A stretch of DNA of 64,000 bases from Acetobacter aceti NBRC 14818 (GTDB lineage Bacteria; Pseudomonadota; Alphaproteobacteria; Acetobacterales; Acetobacteraceae), in contig NZ_AP023410.1 of assembly GCF_000193495.2 (NCBI RefSeq), positions 3,371,501-3,435,500 of the forward strand. Reading direction: 5' to 3'. Positions 35,629-44,697 of the stretch are shown here, piece by piece. Under the pieces are notes generated by a model that searched no databases, had not been told where the DNA came from, and worked only from the letters and a program-made list of their open reading frames with translations. Both the position numbers and the translations under genes were made by a program. Position 1 is the stretch's first letter. Every line of letters begins with the position of its first letter.

Positions 35629-36659
35629 CCCTTCTCCAGATCGTTCTTTCCGTTCTGCTGATAGGGCTGCAACTGGCGCTGATAGTATTCTTCGGGCCGC
35701 TCCTGAGCGGTTTTCGTCGTTTCATCTCGGCACGGATGACGGGTGTTCCAGCGCCGCCTGTGCTGCGCCGATGGTTCGTCATTGGTCGTGAATGGGGACA
35801 GGTTCCTCCGGTTCAGCATAGCGATGCGCCTCCGCTGGTCGCGGGGATGATCACCGGGATTGTCGCGCCGTTTTCTCTGGCCGCCGCCGTATGCGCAGCC
35901 CTGTTTGTGCCTGCCTTCACTCAGGGGCTTTTGACCCGTTCGTGGTCTGATCTGCTACTCGTGGGGCTGCTGTTGGTGCTGGCCCGTTTCACCGCCTTGC
36001 TGCCGGGACTGGCCCAGCCTGCGGAACGCGCCACGCTCGCATTCGGACGGGCTGTCGCTCTGGCGCTGGTGCTGCCTTGTCTGTTTCTGCTGGTAGCGCT
36101 GCTGTTCAGCGCCGGAGCGACGACCGATCTCGCTTCCGTGCTGGCGGGCATGGGTCATGAAAATCCGTTTGTGGAAGGCGCGCCCTTCGTGCTGGCTGGC
36201 GCGGCCATGCTGGCGGCTGTCGATCCGGTGGAAAAGTCCGATTCCGAAGAACCGGGAAGCGATGGGGCGCTTCTGATGATGTCGCGGGACATTGCGGCTC
36301 TGACATGGCTCACTCTGGCCGGGGACCTCATGTGGCCCGGTTCGTTGGCCTCGGTGCTTGATAGCCCTTCCTTTCTGAGTGGCTGCGGTGCGCTGGCGCT
36401 CGGCGTGCTGTGCTGGTTGTTACGCAGTTTTCTTCTGGCGATCATTCTTGCGACTGGTCGGGCCTTTGCGCTTGGTGATCTGGCTGCGGTGCGTCTGCGG
36501 GCGGCCTCCGCGCTGCTGCTGGCGGTGCTGGCGCTTCAGTTAATGACCGCTGCCCGTCTGATGCCGCCTGTTGGCGTGATGCCTGAAGAAAGCCGGGTTT
36601 CAGAAAAAACACCTTCGGTGCACCCTGCCACCCGTCGAACGGATATCGAAAAACGATGA
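35625..36659 (+). CDS. HyfC/HycD/NuoH-like membrane subunit
   Basis: 344 residues. The N-terminus, FFGPLLSGFRRFISARMTGVP followed by PPVLRRWFVIG, matches the HycD/NuoH start (PLLxGxxRxxxARxQGRxGPP). About eight membrane segments follow. The acidic, quinone-chamber residues of NuoH are only partly kept, and lysines occur only in the soluble tail and one loop (EKSDSEEP). Both ends overlap neighbouring genes by 4 bases. It would anchor the catalytic arm to the membrane. Confidence 0.65.
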   Translation: MTLLQIVLSVLLIGLQLALIVFFGPLLSGFRRFISARMTGVPAPPVLRRWFVIGREWGQVPPVQHSDAPPLVAGMITGIVAPFSLAAAVCAALFVPAFTQGLLTRSWSDLLLVGLLLVLARFTALLPGLAQPAERATLAFGRAVALALVLPCLFLLVALLFSAGATTDLASVLAGMGHENPFVEGAPFVLAGAAMLAAVDPVEKSDSEEPGSDGALLMMSRDIAALTWLTLAGDLMWPGSLASVLDSPSFLSGCGALALGVLCWLLRSFLLAIILATGRAFALGDLAAVRLRAASALLLAVLALQLMTAARLMPPVGVMPEESRVSEKTPSVHPATRRTDIEKR

Positions 36660-37270
36660 CGCTCGCGCTTGCCCTTCTGCCGCTGCTGGCTCTGCTGACG
36701 CTCCTCGCCGGTCTGATGGTGACGCCGGTGACGGGACTTCTGACGGCCCTTTCCATCCTGCTTCTGCGTCATGTGACGCCGGAACCCCTTCCCGCCGTCA
36801 TCCTGTTTGCGGCAGTGAGCGCGCTGATCCTCCCGATCGGTCCGGCATGGTGGTTGGGACGCTATACGGATGAAGCGGGTCCGTCGCGTGTGGCCGGGGC
36901 AGTCATTCTCTCGCTGGCGCTGCTGATTGCCGGCAGCCTCAGTCTTCCGTCCGAGGACATGCTTCAGAACCCGGCGCTTCTCGCTGCTCCGTTTATTCCA
37001 ATCGACGCGGCAGTCGTAACGGTGGCGCTTGGTGTGACCTTTATTGGTCTGGCCACACTGTCTCTGCGGTCTGGCGCACGCTATCAGTTGGCCGGGCTTC
37101 TGACGGCCTGTGACGGATTGCTGCTGACAGCGGCCAACATTCGCAATCCCTATGCGGGCTGGCTCATCGGTGTGTGCGTTTTACTGCTTGCCGGAGCCGG
37201 AACCTGGCTGGTGCGTCGTCTTTCCCTTCTGCGACTGAAATCCACAGAGCGCAGGGAGGGCGGGTTCTGA
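36656..37270 (+). CDS. HyfE/NuoK-like membrane subunit
   Basis: 204 residues, almost all hydrophobic, with six likely membrane segments and a short Arg-rich tail that holds its only lysine. Size and position between HyfC-like and HyfF-like genes match HyfE, but direct sequence similarity is low. Start overlaps the previous stop (ATGA); stop overlaps the next ATG (TGATG). Confidence 0.55.
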   Translation: MTLALALLPLLALLTLLAGLMVTPVTGLLTALSILLLRHVTPEPLPAVILFAAVSALILPIGPAWWLGRYTDEAGPSRVAGAVILSLALLIAGSLSLPSEDMLQNPALLAAPFIPIDAAVVTVALGVTFIGLATLSLRSGARYQLAGLLTACDGLLLTAANIRNPYAGWLIGVCVLLLAGAGTWLVRRLSLLRLKSTERREGGF

Positions 37271-38454
37271 TGCTCATTGCAGCGGATATCATCCTGTTCC
37301 TCAGCCTTGTCTGGCCGTTTCTTGCCGGCGCGATCATTGCCGCTTTCGGTCCTGAAAGTCGAACGGGCGATGAGGAGACGCAAAGCCGGTTCTCCCAGCT
37401 TGCCGCGAATTTCTCCCTTGTCGCGGTAGCGCTGGCAGCACTCAATGTGCCGCTCTCGCTCTATCTGGCGGCAACCGGCCAGGGCGTTGAACTGGGATGG
37501 ATGGTCGAAGCGCCTCTGGCGACGGTTGGGTGTCTGCTCCTGCATGTCAGTCTGGTGTCGCAGTGCTTTGCGCCACCGTTGCCCGAGGAGGAGCGTGCTC
37601 TGGTGGCGCGGGACGCCGTTCCATTCTGGACCACCGGACTGCTGGCTCTCGCGATGATGCTTTCAGAGCCCGTTGCTCGCGCGGCCATGCTGCTGTCGGC
37701 TCCTGTTCTGAGTGTCATTCTACTTAATACTGGTGCCGGTCGTGCGCTTGCGGGCTGGAACACGCTCCGTCGGGCTGCCACGGGAGCCCTTTTGGTCTGT
37801 AGCGGATTTCTGCATCCTGATCCGATCATTGAAGGGATGCTAGCAGGATGTGGATTCTGCCTGCTCGCCAGCCTGTTTCCCTGCACGCTGTCTCTGAGCG
37901 CGACACGGACAGACCGGGCAGGCGACGCATCGGAAATCCTGAGAGCCAATGCCGCAACGCTGGCCGTGGTGGCATTGCTGGTGACATTCCCTCTGCCGCC
38001 GGTGACTGCCTTGGGTCTCCGAGGACTGTTCTTTGCATCCGGTCTTGCGACACTCGCGCTCGCAGCTGTGCGTCTCAGACTGAGATCAGCGCCGGCGACT
38101 TCCCTGCTGACACAGGCTTCGATGGGGCTTGCCGCCGTTTCAGCTGGTCTTGCCCATCCGCTGGTGGCTGATCTGGCTGTATTTGGTCCGCTTGTCGCAA
38201 CGCCCTGGCTTTCATTGTCCGGAAAGCCGAATTCCCGCGTAACGCTGTTGGCGGATCAAGCGTTTCTTCTGCCAGGATTCGCAGCGCTTCTTCTGGCTGT
38301 GATGCTGGTGGCGGGGACATCCCTGCCACTCGCCCTGCTGCTGATAGCGGCGGTATGGCCAGCGTTGCGCCCCGGTGTCCGGCTGTTTCCGTCCAGAGTA
38401 ACGCTTCCCAAAGTCAGTGGCGCAAAGCCCGTCAACAGGGAGGGACGGTCATGA
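37270..38454 (+). CDS. HyfF/NuoN-like membrane subunit, shortened
   Basis: 394 residues from the ATG at 37270, decided by the TGATG overlap with the previous stop. Canonical HyfF is about 520 residues, so this one is short. Many membrane segments, and no lysine before residue about 350; the central lysines used for proton transfer in NuoL/M/N proteins are absent. The SSIEHMG-type motif is reduced to LLTQASMGLAAVSAGL. The stop overlaps the next ATG by 4 bases. Confidence 0.55.
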   Translation: MLIAADIILFLSLVWPFLAGAIIAAFGPESRTGDEETQSRFSQLAANFSLVAVALAALNVPLSLYLAATGQGVELGWMVEAPLATVGCLLLHVSLVSQCFAPPLPEEERALVARDAVPFWTTGLLALAMMLSEPVARAAMLLSAPVLSVILLNTGAGRALAGWNTLRRAATGALLVCSGFLHPDPIIEGMLAGCGFCLLASLFPCTLSLSATRTDRAGDASEILRANAATLAVVALLVTFPLPPVTALGLRGLFFASGLATLALAAVRLRLRSAPATSLLTQASMGLAAVSAGLAHPLVADLAVFGPLVATPWLSLSGKPNSRVTLLADQAFLLPGFAALLLAVMLVAGTSLPLALLLIAAVWPALRPGVRLFPSRVTLPKVSGAKPVNREGRS

Positions 38455-40082
38455 GTATTCCGCCCATTCTGTTCGGTGGTGGGGCTCTTGTGACGCAGGA
38501 ACCGTCCAAACCCACAGTGCGGACCCTCATTCGCAACGGTCAGAAGACCGAAACGGCGTGGCGCTTTGAACTGACCGAAGACACTTGGTTTGATCTGGTG
38601 GAATGTCTGCGTGACGATCCGGCGGTTCTGCTGGGTCTTTGGTGTGACGGCAAGGCAGTGCACGCTTTTTTCAATGATGGCGTACCGGGAGGCGAGGTCG
38701 GACTCCGGCCGCTTATGGCGTCTCTGGTGCTGGACGGTCCGCGCTATCGTGGTTTTTCAGCTATCCGTCACCGGGCTGCGCCATTCGAACGCATGATCCG
38801 CGATCTCTGGGGCGTTGAGGCCATGGATGCGGCGGATACGCGGCCATTGGTCGATCGTGGCGCATGGGCGGTAACAGCGCCTTTGTCGGAACGCCCGGTT
38901 CCCGCTTCAGGGATGACCGATATGCTGGAGTTTTCCACGCCGGACCCGGTGGTTGCCGCGCAGGGGATGGTCTTTTCCCGTGGACCGGCATCCGGTGGGT
39001 CAGAAGGGGCCGTGCATTTTCGCCTCGGTGTCGCCAATGGACGTGTCCGCACTGTCGAGGCGCTGACTGGCTTTGCGCATCGGGGGATGGAAGCGCGGAT
39101 GGCGGGTGTCTCGCTTGCCGATGCGGCGGCCCTGAGTGGGCGAATCCATGTGGGCGCGACGCTGGCGCATCAATGGGTCTTCAGCGCTGCGGTCGAGCAG
39201 GCGATGGGTGTGACGGTCGCGCCGATGATCGGGCATATCCGGGCGATGCTGTGTGAGATCGAGAGGATTTACACGCATCTCACCAGTCTGGCGCGAACGG
39301 CGGATGCTGCGGGTGCGGAAATGCTGGCGACCCGGCTTTATAAAGCGCGCGATATTCTCTCCCGTGTCTGTCAGGCGGCCATAGGACGGCGTCTGTTGCT
39401 TGACTGCGTGGTGCCGGGTGGCGTCACACTCGCCATTTCCGGGCATGAGCAACTGCATGAAGATGTCGTTCTGGAAGGGCTTCGAACCCTATGTGAGGAA
39501 ATCGCCGTCTTCGGAACGGGGGATTTTCTCGATATCCAGACGCTCTGGCAGGCAACCGGTGTCGTGACGTCGGGTCTGGTCGGAGAGGGTGTGGTTCCTA
39601 GGGATCAGGCCGATGCTCTTGTGCTGGGAGGAGCAATTGGTCGGAGCTGCGGGAGGGGAGCCGATCTGCGCCAGTCCATGGAAGCGTATTCGGGTGTCCG
39701 AATCCGCACACCTGTCGCGATTGAAGGCGATGCTGCTGCCCGCTGTCGGATCCGTTTCGAGGATATTGCCGAAAGCCTGCGGATGATCGCTGCTTTCGGG
39801 GCCATGTTCACGCCTGATGACGAAGCTGAGCGCCCTTCATTTCTTGGTCCGCTGAAGATCCCTCAAGAGCGAAGTGAGGGGTATGCCGCCGTTGAAGGGC
39901 CTGACGGACTGATCTGTCATGTCGTGATTTTACAGGCAGGACGGGTTGAGCGCACTTTTATCGCGGAGCCTGCCGGTGTGTTGCAGGGCGTGCAGGAAAC
40001 AGCGCTTCAGGGGTCTAGCCCCTCTAAATTTGATGCAGTGCGTTGTTCGTTCGGTGTTTCTGTCGCGGCCGTTGATCTGTAA
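38451..40082 (+). CDS. Hydrogenase-4 large-subunit-like protein (HyfG-like) without NiFe ligands
   Basis: 543 residues. The first 130 residues are like the NuoC/HyfG N-terminal domain; the rest matches the NuoD/large-subunit fold, with TGFAHRGMEARMAG, EIERIYTHLTSLARTADAAG and GRRLLLDCVVPGGV in family order. Both CxxC pairs that bind nickel and iron in real hydrogenases are missing: the first is replaced by GRIHVGATLAHQW, and the C-terminal DPCxxC site by FDAVRCSFGVS. It therefore cannot bind the NiFe site and more resembles NuoD-like or hydrogenase-related (Ehr) subunits. The ATG overlaps the previous stop. Confidence 0.75.
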   Translation: MSIPPILFGGGALVTQEPSKPTVRTLIRNGQKTETAWRFELTEDTWFDLVECLRDDPAVLLGLWCDGKAVHAFFNDGVPGGEVGLRPLMASLVLDGPRYRGFSAIRHRAAPFERMIRDLWGVEAMDAADTRPLVDRGAWAVTAPLSERPVPASGMTDMLEFSTPDPVVAAQGMVFSRGPASGGSEGAVHFRLGVANGRVRTVEALTGFAHRGMEARMAGVSLADAAALSGRIHVGATLAHQWVFSAAVEQAMGVTVAPMIGHIRAMLCEIERIYTHLTSLARTADAAGAEMLATRLYKARDILSRVCQAAIGRRLLLDCVVPGGVTLAISGHEQLHEDVVLEGLRTLCEEIAVFGTGDFLDIQTLWQATGVVTSGLVGEGVVPRDQADALVLGGAIGRSCGRGADLRQSMEAYSGVRIRTPVAIEGDAAARCRIRFEDIAESLRMIAAFGAMFTPDDEAERPSFLGPLKIPQERSEGYAAVEGPDGLICHVVILQAGRVERTFIAEPAGVLQGVQETALQGSSPSKFDAVRCSFGVSVAAVDL

Positions 40083-40137
40083 GAATAGTCCGGCTACCGC
40101 CACATTTCTGTGACAGGCCAAGAGGGAGGGGGTTACC

Positions 40138-40626
40138 GTGTCGACTGTTCTGATCCGCGCGTTGTTTACATCCCTGCTTGCGCCTGCCGGTCCTGCGCTG
40201 CCACCGGTCGTGTCACGTTCTCCGCTGGTTTTCTTTCATGTGGATAGTGGCGGCTGTGAAGCCTGTAGTCTTGAGGTCGAGGCGCTCAGAAAGGGCGACT
40301 ATGGCTTGGCCGAAGCAGGAATTGTGTTCACCGATGCGCCGCGGCTTGCGGATATACTGCTTGTGACCGGCACCTGCACCCGGATGATGGCTCCCGTGGT
40401 CAAGGCGGCGTGGGAAGCGATGCCGCAGCCCAAGGGCCTGCTCGCTGTAGGAGCCTGCGCGATTGACGGAGGGCCATTTGCCGAGAATTACGCTGTGCTC
40501 GGCGGGCTGGAGAAGCGGGCGTCCGTGGATTGCGCCATTCCCGGTTGTCCGCCGACCCCTGACGCTATCCTGCAAGGGATCGTAAACCTGCTCTCCCCAA
40601 CACCTGCACCCATCATGGAAGCGTAG
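40138..40626 (+). CDS. HyfI/NuoB-like small subunit with a conserved [4Fe-4S] site
   Basis: 162 residues, GTG start with AGGGAGGG upstream. The four cluster ligands of the N2/proximal cluster are all kept: C40-x2-C43 (GGCEACSLE), C107 (VGACAIDGG) and C137 (PGCPPTPDAI). It follows the large-subunit-like gene after 55 bases. It is the only clear iron-sulfur protein in the operon; no HyfA or HyfH ferredoxin-type subunit is encoded, so where electrons enter is unclear. Confidence 0.8.
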   Translation: MSTVLIRALFTSLLAPAGPALPPVVSRSPLVFFHVDSGGCEACSLEVEALRKGDYGLAEAGIVFTDAPRLADILLVTGTCTRMMAPVVKAAWEAMPQPKGLLAVGACAIDGGPFAENYAVLGGLEKRASVDCAIPGCPPTPDAILQGIVNLLSPTPAPIMEA

Positions 40627-40679
40627 GTCCGACCAGCATGCGTCAGTAAGCTGGTCGTATTGAGAGCAGGGCTCTGCCC

Positions 40680-41570
40680 TTAGTGGTGAGCAGTGTGCTC
40701 TGGAAGAGTTGTATGCTCAGCCAACTGGGTTTCGTCCTCGTCTTCCTGAAGGGCTTCAGCGGCTCTTCTGAGGCGCTGGAAGCTCATTCGGCTGACCGGA
40801 AGAATGGCGACGTAAACCACGCCCATGCCCGCAAGAACGCCCCAGGGATCCGCCACAAGTGCTACAAGGTATGCCCCTATACCCAGCATCATGGGCAGGA
40901 CATATTTGGCCGGAACCTTGAAATTCTTGAATGACCAGACCGGCAGGGTCGACACCAGAAGAAACGCGGTTCCAATCAGACTCAGGATCGGCAACCAGGG
41001 CAGCCGAGTCATTTCGTAAAGGCTGGTATAACCGAGTTTTTCTGCTTCAAGACCCAGAAAAAGCGGGAACAGAGCCAGCCCTGCACCTGCTGGAGCCGGG
41101 ACGCCGGTGAAGAAGTTGCTCGCATATTTCGGGCGTTCTTCCTCGCCGTCGAGACTGGCGTTGAAGCGTGCCAGACGCAGCGCCATGCAGACTGTGAACA
41201 GAATGCCGGGAAGGAACGAGTAGCGACCAGCGTCTTTCAGGGCCCAGATATACAGCACGAAAGAGGGCGCCACGCCAAAGCAGAGGAAATCCGAGAGACT
41301 GTCAAACTCTGCGCCAAAGCGGGTGGAGCCGCGCAGAAGACGCGCAATCCGACCGTCGAGCCCATCGATAATCGCCGAAGCCAGAAGGGCGAGAGCAGCA
41401 TGATGGAACCGGCCATCCAGCGCGAAACGCATCCCCATCAGACCGCTGCAAAGGCCCAGCATGGTGAGCAAATTGGGGATAAGCCGGTTGAAGGACGGGC
41501 CGCGGACACGTGCCCGAACCGGACGGCTGCCGCGCAGACGACGACGTCTGCGCCTTGTTGTTTCAGCCAT
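40680..41570 (-). CDS. pssA: CDP-diacylglycerol-serine O-phosphatidyltransferase
   Basis: 296 residues, integral membrane. The CDP-alcohol phosphotransferase motif is DGLDGRIARLLRG...GAEFDSLSD around residues 70-95. It makes phosphatidylserine, which Psd next door converts to phosphatidylethanolamine. The N-terminus is Arg-rich (about 12 Arg in 25 residues) and the last 30 residues are Glu/His-rich. It lies 47 bases downstream of psd on the same strand, one operon. Confidence 0.93.
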   Translation of the reverse strand: MAETTRRRRRRLRGSRPVRARVRGPSFNRLIPNLLTMLGLCSGLMGMRFALDGRFHHAALALLASAIIDGLDGRIARLLRGSTRFGAEFDSLSDFLCFGVAPSFVLYIWALKDAGRYSFLPGILFTVCMALRLARFNASLDGEEERPKYASNFFTGVPAPAGAGLALFPLFLGLEAEKLGYTSLYEMTRLPWLPILSLIGTAFLLVSTLPVWSFKNFKVPAKYVLPMMLGIGAYLVALVADPWGVLAGMGVVYVAILPVSRMSFQRLRRAAEALQEDEDETQLAEHTTLPEHTAHH

Positions 41571-41617
41571 GAACGAAAGGCTCCCGTGTCACGGGAAAGA
41601 GACGGGTCAGCACTGGA

Positions 41618-42313
41618 TCAGGCGTCAAGCTCGGCCACGACCGTCTCGCCGCCGATCATGGTCTGACCGACTTCCACCAGCGGCTCGACGCCGGGGGGAA
41701 GATAAACATCGGTCCGTGAACCGAAGCGGATCAGACCGAAGCGCTCTCCGGCCTCCAGACGCTCGCCTTCCTTGACGGAACAGACGATCCGGCGGGCGAT
41801 CAGCCCGGCAATCTGCACAACGGCGACCATCCGGCCATCGGGCAGCGTGATGCTCATGGCGTTGCGCTCGTTATCAGTTGAAGCCTTGTCGAGACTGGCG
41901 TTCAGGAATTTGCCTTCATGGTAGGCAATGCGCGTCACGGTTCCGGCGACGGGCATGCAGTTCACATGCACGTCCAGAACGGACAGGAAGGTCGCCACAC
42001 GCCAGACCGGGGTTTCGCCCATGCCGAGTTCGACGGGAGGAGCGATCTTTTCGATCGACACGATCCGCCCGTCAGCCGGAGCCAGAACCAGACCTTCCCG
42101 CGCGGGAGCAATCCGTTCCGGGTCACGGAAGAAATACAGGCAGAATCCGAAGAACAGACCACTGGCCGTGCCAATGCCCCGGAAAATCGGGCAATTACGA
42201 CGCCAGCCCAGATAGCGGGCGGCGACCGTCACAGCGCCGGAGACGCCAAGGAACGGGTAGGCCTCGCGATGCGGGCGGGAAAGGACGAACTTGAGAGAGC
42301 CTAGAAGTGACAT
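41618..42313 (-). CDS. psd: Phosphatidylserine decarboxylase, small proteobacterial type
   Basis: 231 residues, typical of the short PSD-A family. One or two N-terminal membrane segments are followed by [11 protein letters not shown] near 78, [11 protein letters not shown] near 113, and the self-cleavage site [13 protein letters not shown], in which the Ser becomes the pyruvoyl group. Divergent from plsC across 172 bases. Confidence 0.94.
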   Translation of the reverse strand: MSLLGSLKFVLSRPHREAYPFLGVSGAVTVAARYLGWRRNCPIFRGIGTASGLFFGFCLYFFRDPERIAPAREGLVLAPADGRIVSIEKIAPPVELGMGETPVWRVATFLSVLDVHVNCMPVAGTVTRIAYHEGKFLNASLDKASTDNERNAMSITLPDGRMVAVVQIAGLIARRIVCSVKEGERLEAGERFGLIRFGSRTDVYLPPGVEPLVEVGQTMIGGETVVAELDA

Positions 42314-42485
42314 GCTACCGTTCTTGGCCGTTCATCGCTGCGGAATCAAGAGAAACTCGTGACATTCGGGCTCTGCCTTGCGTCATTCCGTCTTTTCTGG
42401 TCTCCATCCGCACCTGTTCGGCCCGCAGGACGCGTGTCGGAAAAGCCCGTTCATCCAGCCGTGAGGCCCAGCTGGGAGCCCTGAT

Positions 42486-43190
42486 ATGCGCGTGATCCGT
42501 TCTGCTCTGTTCCGGATCTATATCGTCGTCATTTCTGTTCTGATGGGGTGGGCGGCCATGCCGGTCCGGCTTTTCTGGCCGCGTTATGCAATGCCTTACG
42601 CCAAACTCTGGGCGCGATTCTATCTGGCGGGTGGACGTTTCTGGTGCGGTATCCATACGCATATTGAAGGGCTGGAAAAGCTCCCGAAGGACAAGCCGTT
42701 CATCATTGCCTCGCAACACCAGTCGGCTTTTGACACGCTGGTCTGGATGAATCTTGTGTCCAAACCGACCTATGTCATGAAGGAAGAGTTGCTGAAAGTG
42801 CCCTTCGTCGGGCCGATGCTGAAGCTTACGGGCATGATCCCCGTTCAGCGTGCGGGCGGAAGCAAGGCGATGCGGGGGCTGTTGAAGGAAACGGAACGGG
42901 CGGCTGCCGATGGTCGGCAGATGATCATTTTCCCCGAGGGCACGCGCATGGCTTACGGAGAGACCGTTCCTCTCAAGCCGGGAATCGTCGCCATGGCGCG
43001 CCATACTGGCCTGCCGGTTTATCCCGTTGCCACCAATTCCGGTCTGTGCTGGCCGAACCGGGGTTTCCTCAAGCGGGCCGGAACCATCTCGGTCGTCATT
43101 GGAGATCCGGTTCAGGCCAAGGGGCGCGGAGAGATGCTTCAGGCCATTGAACGGGCCTGGCAGAACGCGCAGCCGCGTCTGAACGCTTGA
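42486..43190 (+). CDS. plsC: 1-Acyl-sn-glycerol-3-phosphate acyltransferase
   Basis: 234 residues, inner membrane. It has an acyltransferase HX4D motif in QHQSAFDTLVW near residue 76 and the FPEGTRM substrate motif near 160. It makes phosphatidic acid from lysophosphatidic acid. AGCTGGGAGCCC precedes the ATG. Grouped with pssA and psd in a phospholipid cluster. Confidence 0.92.
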   Translation: MRVIRSALFRIYIVVISVLMGWAAMPVRLFWPRYAMPYAKLWARFYLAGGRFWCGIHTHIEGLEKLPKDKPFIIASQHQSAFDTLVWMNLVSKPTYVMKEELLKVPFVGPMLKLTGMIPVQRAGGSKAMRGLLKETERAAADGRQMIIFPEGTRMAYGETVPLKPGIVAMARHTGLPVYPVATNSGLCWPNRGFLKRAGTISVVIGDPVQAKGRGEMLQAIERAWQNAQPRLNA

Positions 43191-43221
43191 CAGGCTGTCT
43201 TTAATCGTCAGGGGATACCCT

Positions 43222-43473
43222 TGTGGATAACTCTGTGGGATAAAATGGCGTCTTACATGGTTCTGGACCTGATCCGTGAAATCTCCTGCTTTTTCCACGC
43301 TTCAATGAAGTCAAGCCGGTTTGTTGCATAAAAATGATACTCTGCGATTTTTTCGCAGAAGACAGCGGTTTTCTGTGAAAATCCGTTATCCAATTGGATG
43401 TTTCTTTTCTGATGTTTCAAGGAAAACAACTTTTCAGAAAACGTGGATGCTTTGACTGATGAATTGTGGATAA
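43222..43473. other. Intergenic region with two perfect DnaA-box sequences
   Basis: The 419-base gap 43191-43609 carries TGTGGATAA at 43222-43230 and again at 43465-43473, the same strand; both are exact complements of the DnaA box TTATCCACA. Weaker versions are GTTATCCAAT (43385-43394) and CTGGATAAC near 43567. Between them the DNA is AT-rich. This could be a DnaA-binding (titration, regulatory or origin) region. Nothing else in the gap looks coding. Confidence 0.45.
43341..43359 (+). terminator. Hairpin downstream of plsC
   Basis: TCTGCGA and TCGCAGA arms with a T5 loop, 150 bases after plsC. No T-run follows, so its role is unclear. Confidence 0.35.
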
Positions 43474-43609
43474 GTTTTGTCAACCTACGCTGCCCTTGAC
43501 TATTTCGGGGGATTTTATTGAACGAGTTCCGACATCTGGCCCCTGAAACTGAGGTGGGGTACAAACTGGATAACGGGCGAGGAAGCAGGAGCGTCACCTG
43601 AAAAATCGC

Positions 43610-44677
43610 ATGCGCTTCTTTATGGCCATTGGACTGGGTCTGGTGCTGGTCGTGTCAGGCTGTGCCGGAATGATGGTCGCCAGACAGAGTCTCATCAAAA
43701 AAATTGATGCGGAGCGTGAAACTCTTCTCAAGCAGGGTTGGAGTGTTTCCTGGCGAGTATCGGGGGGCAGTCTGTTCGCATTTCCGTGGCAGGTGACGCT
43801 GCGTGATGTACGTCTGGATGGCCCTTTGAAAGACACGCGTCTCGTCTACGGAGGTGACGCCGTGACCGTATCGCCCGCTGCGCCGTTTTCCTCATTAGTG
43901 CGACTGTATTTTGCGGGACAGCAGGCATTTTTGCTGGGACACGATTCTGCCCATCCGGATGCTGCATTCAGACTGACGGGAAGCGGGCTTCATGCGGCTG
44001 TTGGTGCCACTAACAGTGGCGGGGAAATTCATGCTGCCTTTACGGCGGATGATGACCGGCTTGAAGTGTATGCTATGCCTTTCCCTCTGGGACAGTCGGC
44101 TCTTCCGTTCAGTGTCGGTTTGAGAAAACTCCAAGGCAGAACGGAATGGTATCTGAAACAGAACCATCTGGAGGGTGCGGCGGCCGATGTGACCGTCGAG
44201 ACTGTCACATTACCTGTTACATGGCCCAGTATTGGCAATCTGACGGAGAAAGTGCATGTCGCGCTCTCTTCCAGTGAGACGGAAGATGGCGACCGAGGTT
44301 TGGTGCTACATATTGGCGAGGCGCGCTTTGGACCGTCCTCTGTCGCTGTCACGGGAAAACTCGTCTGGCAGCGCGACGCGACGGGTGATTTCGACCTGAC
44401 CTTACGTGGTCTGGAAAAAGTCGTTGATGCGATGATGGTGGGGCATGTGGTCACGCCGGAAGTGCATCACATGACAATGCTGATCGAGCGTTTCAGGGCG
44501 CAGGGAAATCTTCAGTCACCACCGAAAACAGAAAAAGCCGGAGAGGCAACAGCTCCGGACACGATCATTGCCCTGCCGCTGAGATTGAGAAAAGGCGAGT
44601 GGACGATAGGGTCTTTGCCTGCGGCCACGTTACTGGAAGCGTGGCGATCAGGGAAAGGCAAGGTAGTCTCTCCCTGA
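43610..44677 (+). CDS. DUF2125-family protein, probable lipoprotein
   Basis: 355 residues. N-terminal signal with a lipobox-like VSGC (FFMAIGLGLVLVVSGC). The body, GWSVSWRVSGGSLFAFPWQVTLRDVRLDGP then a beta-rich repeat pattern, is the DUF2125 fold seen in alphaproteobacteria. It is probably periplasm-facing. Function unknown. It ends 20 bases from the stop of the convergent lipase-like gene. Confidence 0.75.
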   Translation: MRFFMAIGLGLVLVVSGCAGMMVARQSLIKKIDAERETLLKQGWSVSWRVSGGSLFAFPWQVTLRDVRLDGPLKDTRLVYGGDAVTVSPAAPFSSLVRLYFAGQQAFLLGHDSAHPDAAFRLTGSGLHAAVGATNSGGEIHAAFTADDDRLEVYAMPFPLGQSALPFSVGLRKLQGRTEWYLKQNHLEGAAADVTVETVTLPVTWPSIGNLTEKVHVALSSSETEDGDRGLVLHIGEARFGPSSVAVTGKLVWQRDATGDFDLTLRGLEKVVDAMMVGHVVTPEVHHMTMLIERFRAQGNLQSPPKTEKAGEATAPDTIIALPLRLRKGEWTIGSLPAATLLEAWRSGKGKVVSP

Positions 44678-44697
44678 TCGCTATGCCTCGCAGTTAA

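Noticed and set aside
33853..40626. A second, normal complex I (nuo) operon
   Set aside because: No NuoE/F/G/I homologs, the membrane subunits are too divergent, and the order (B, C, E, F, G, I) is that of hydrogenase-4.
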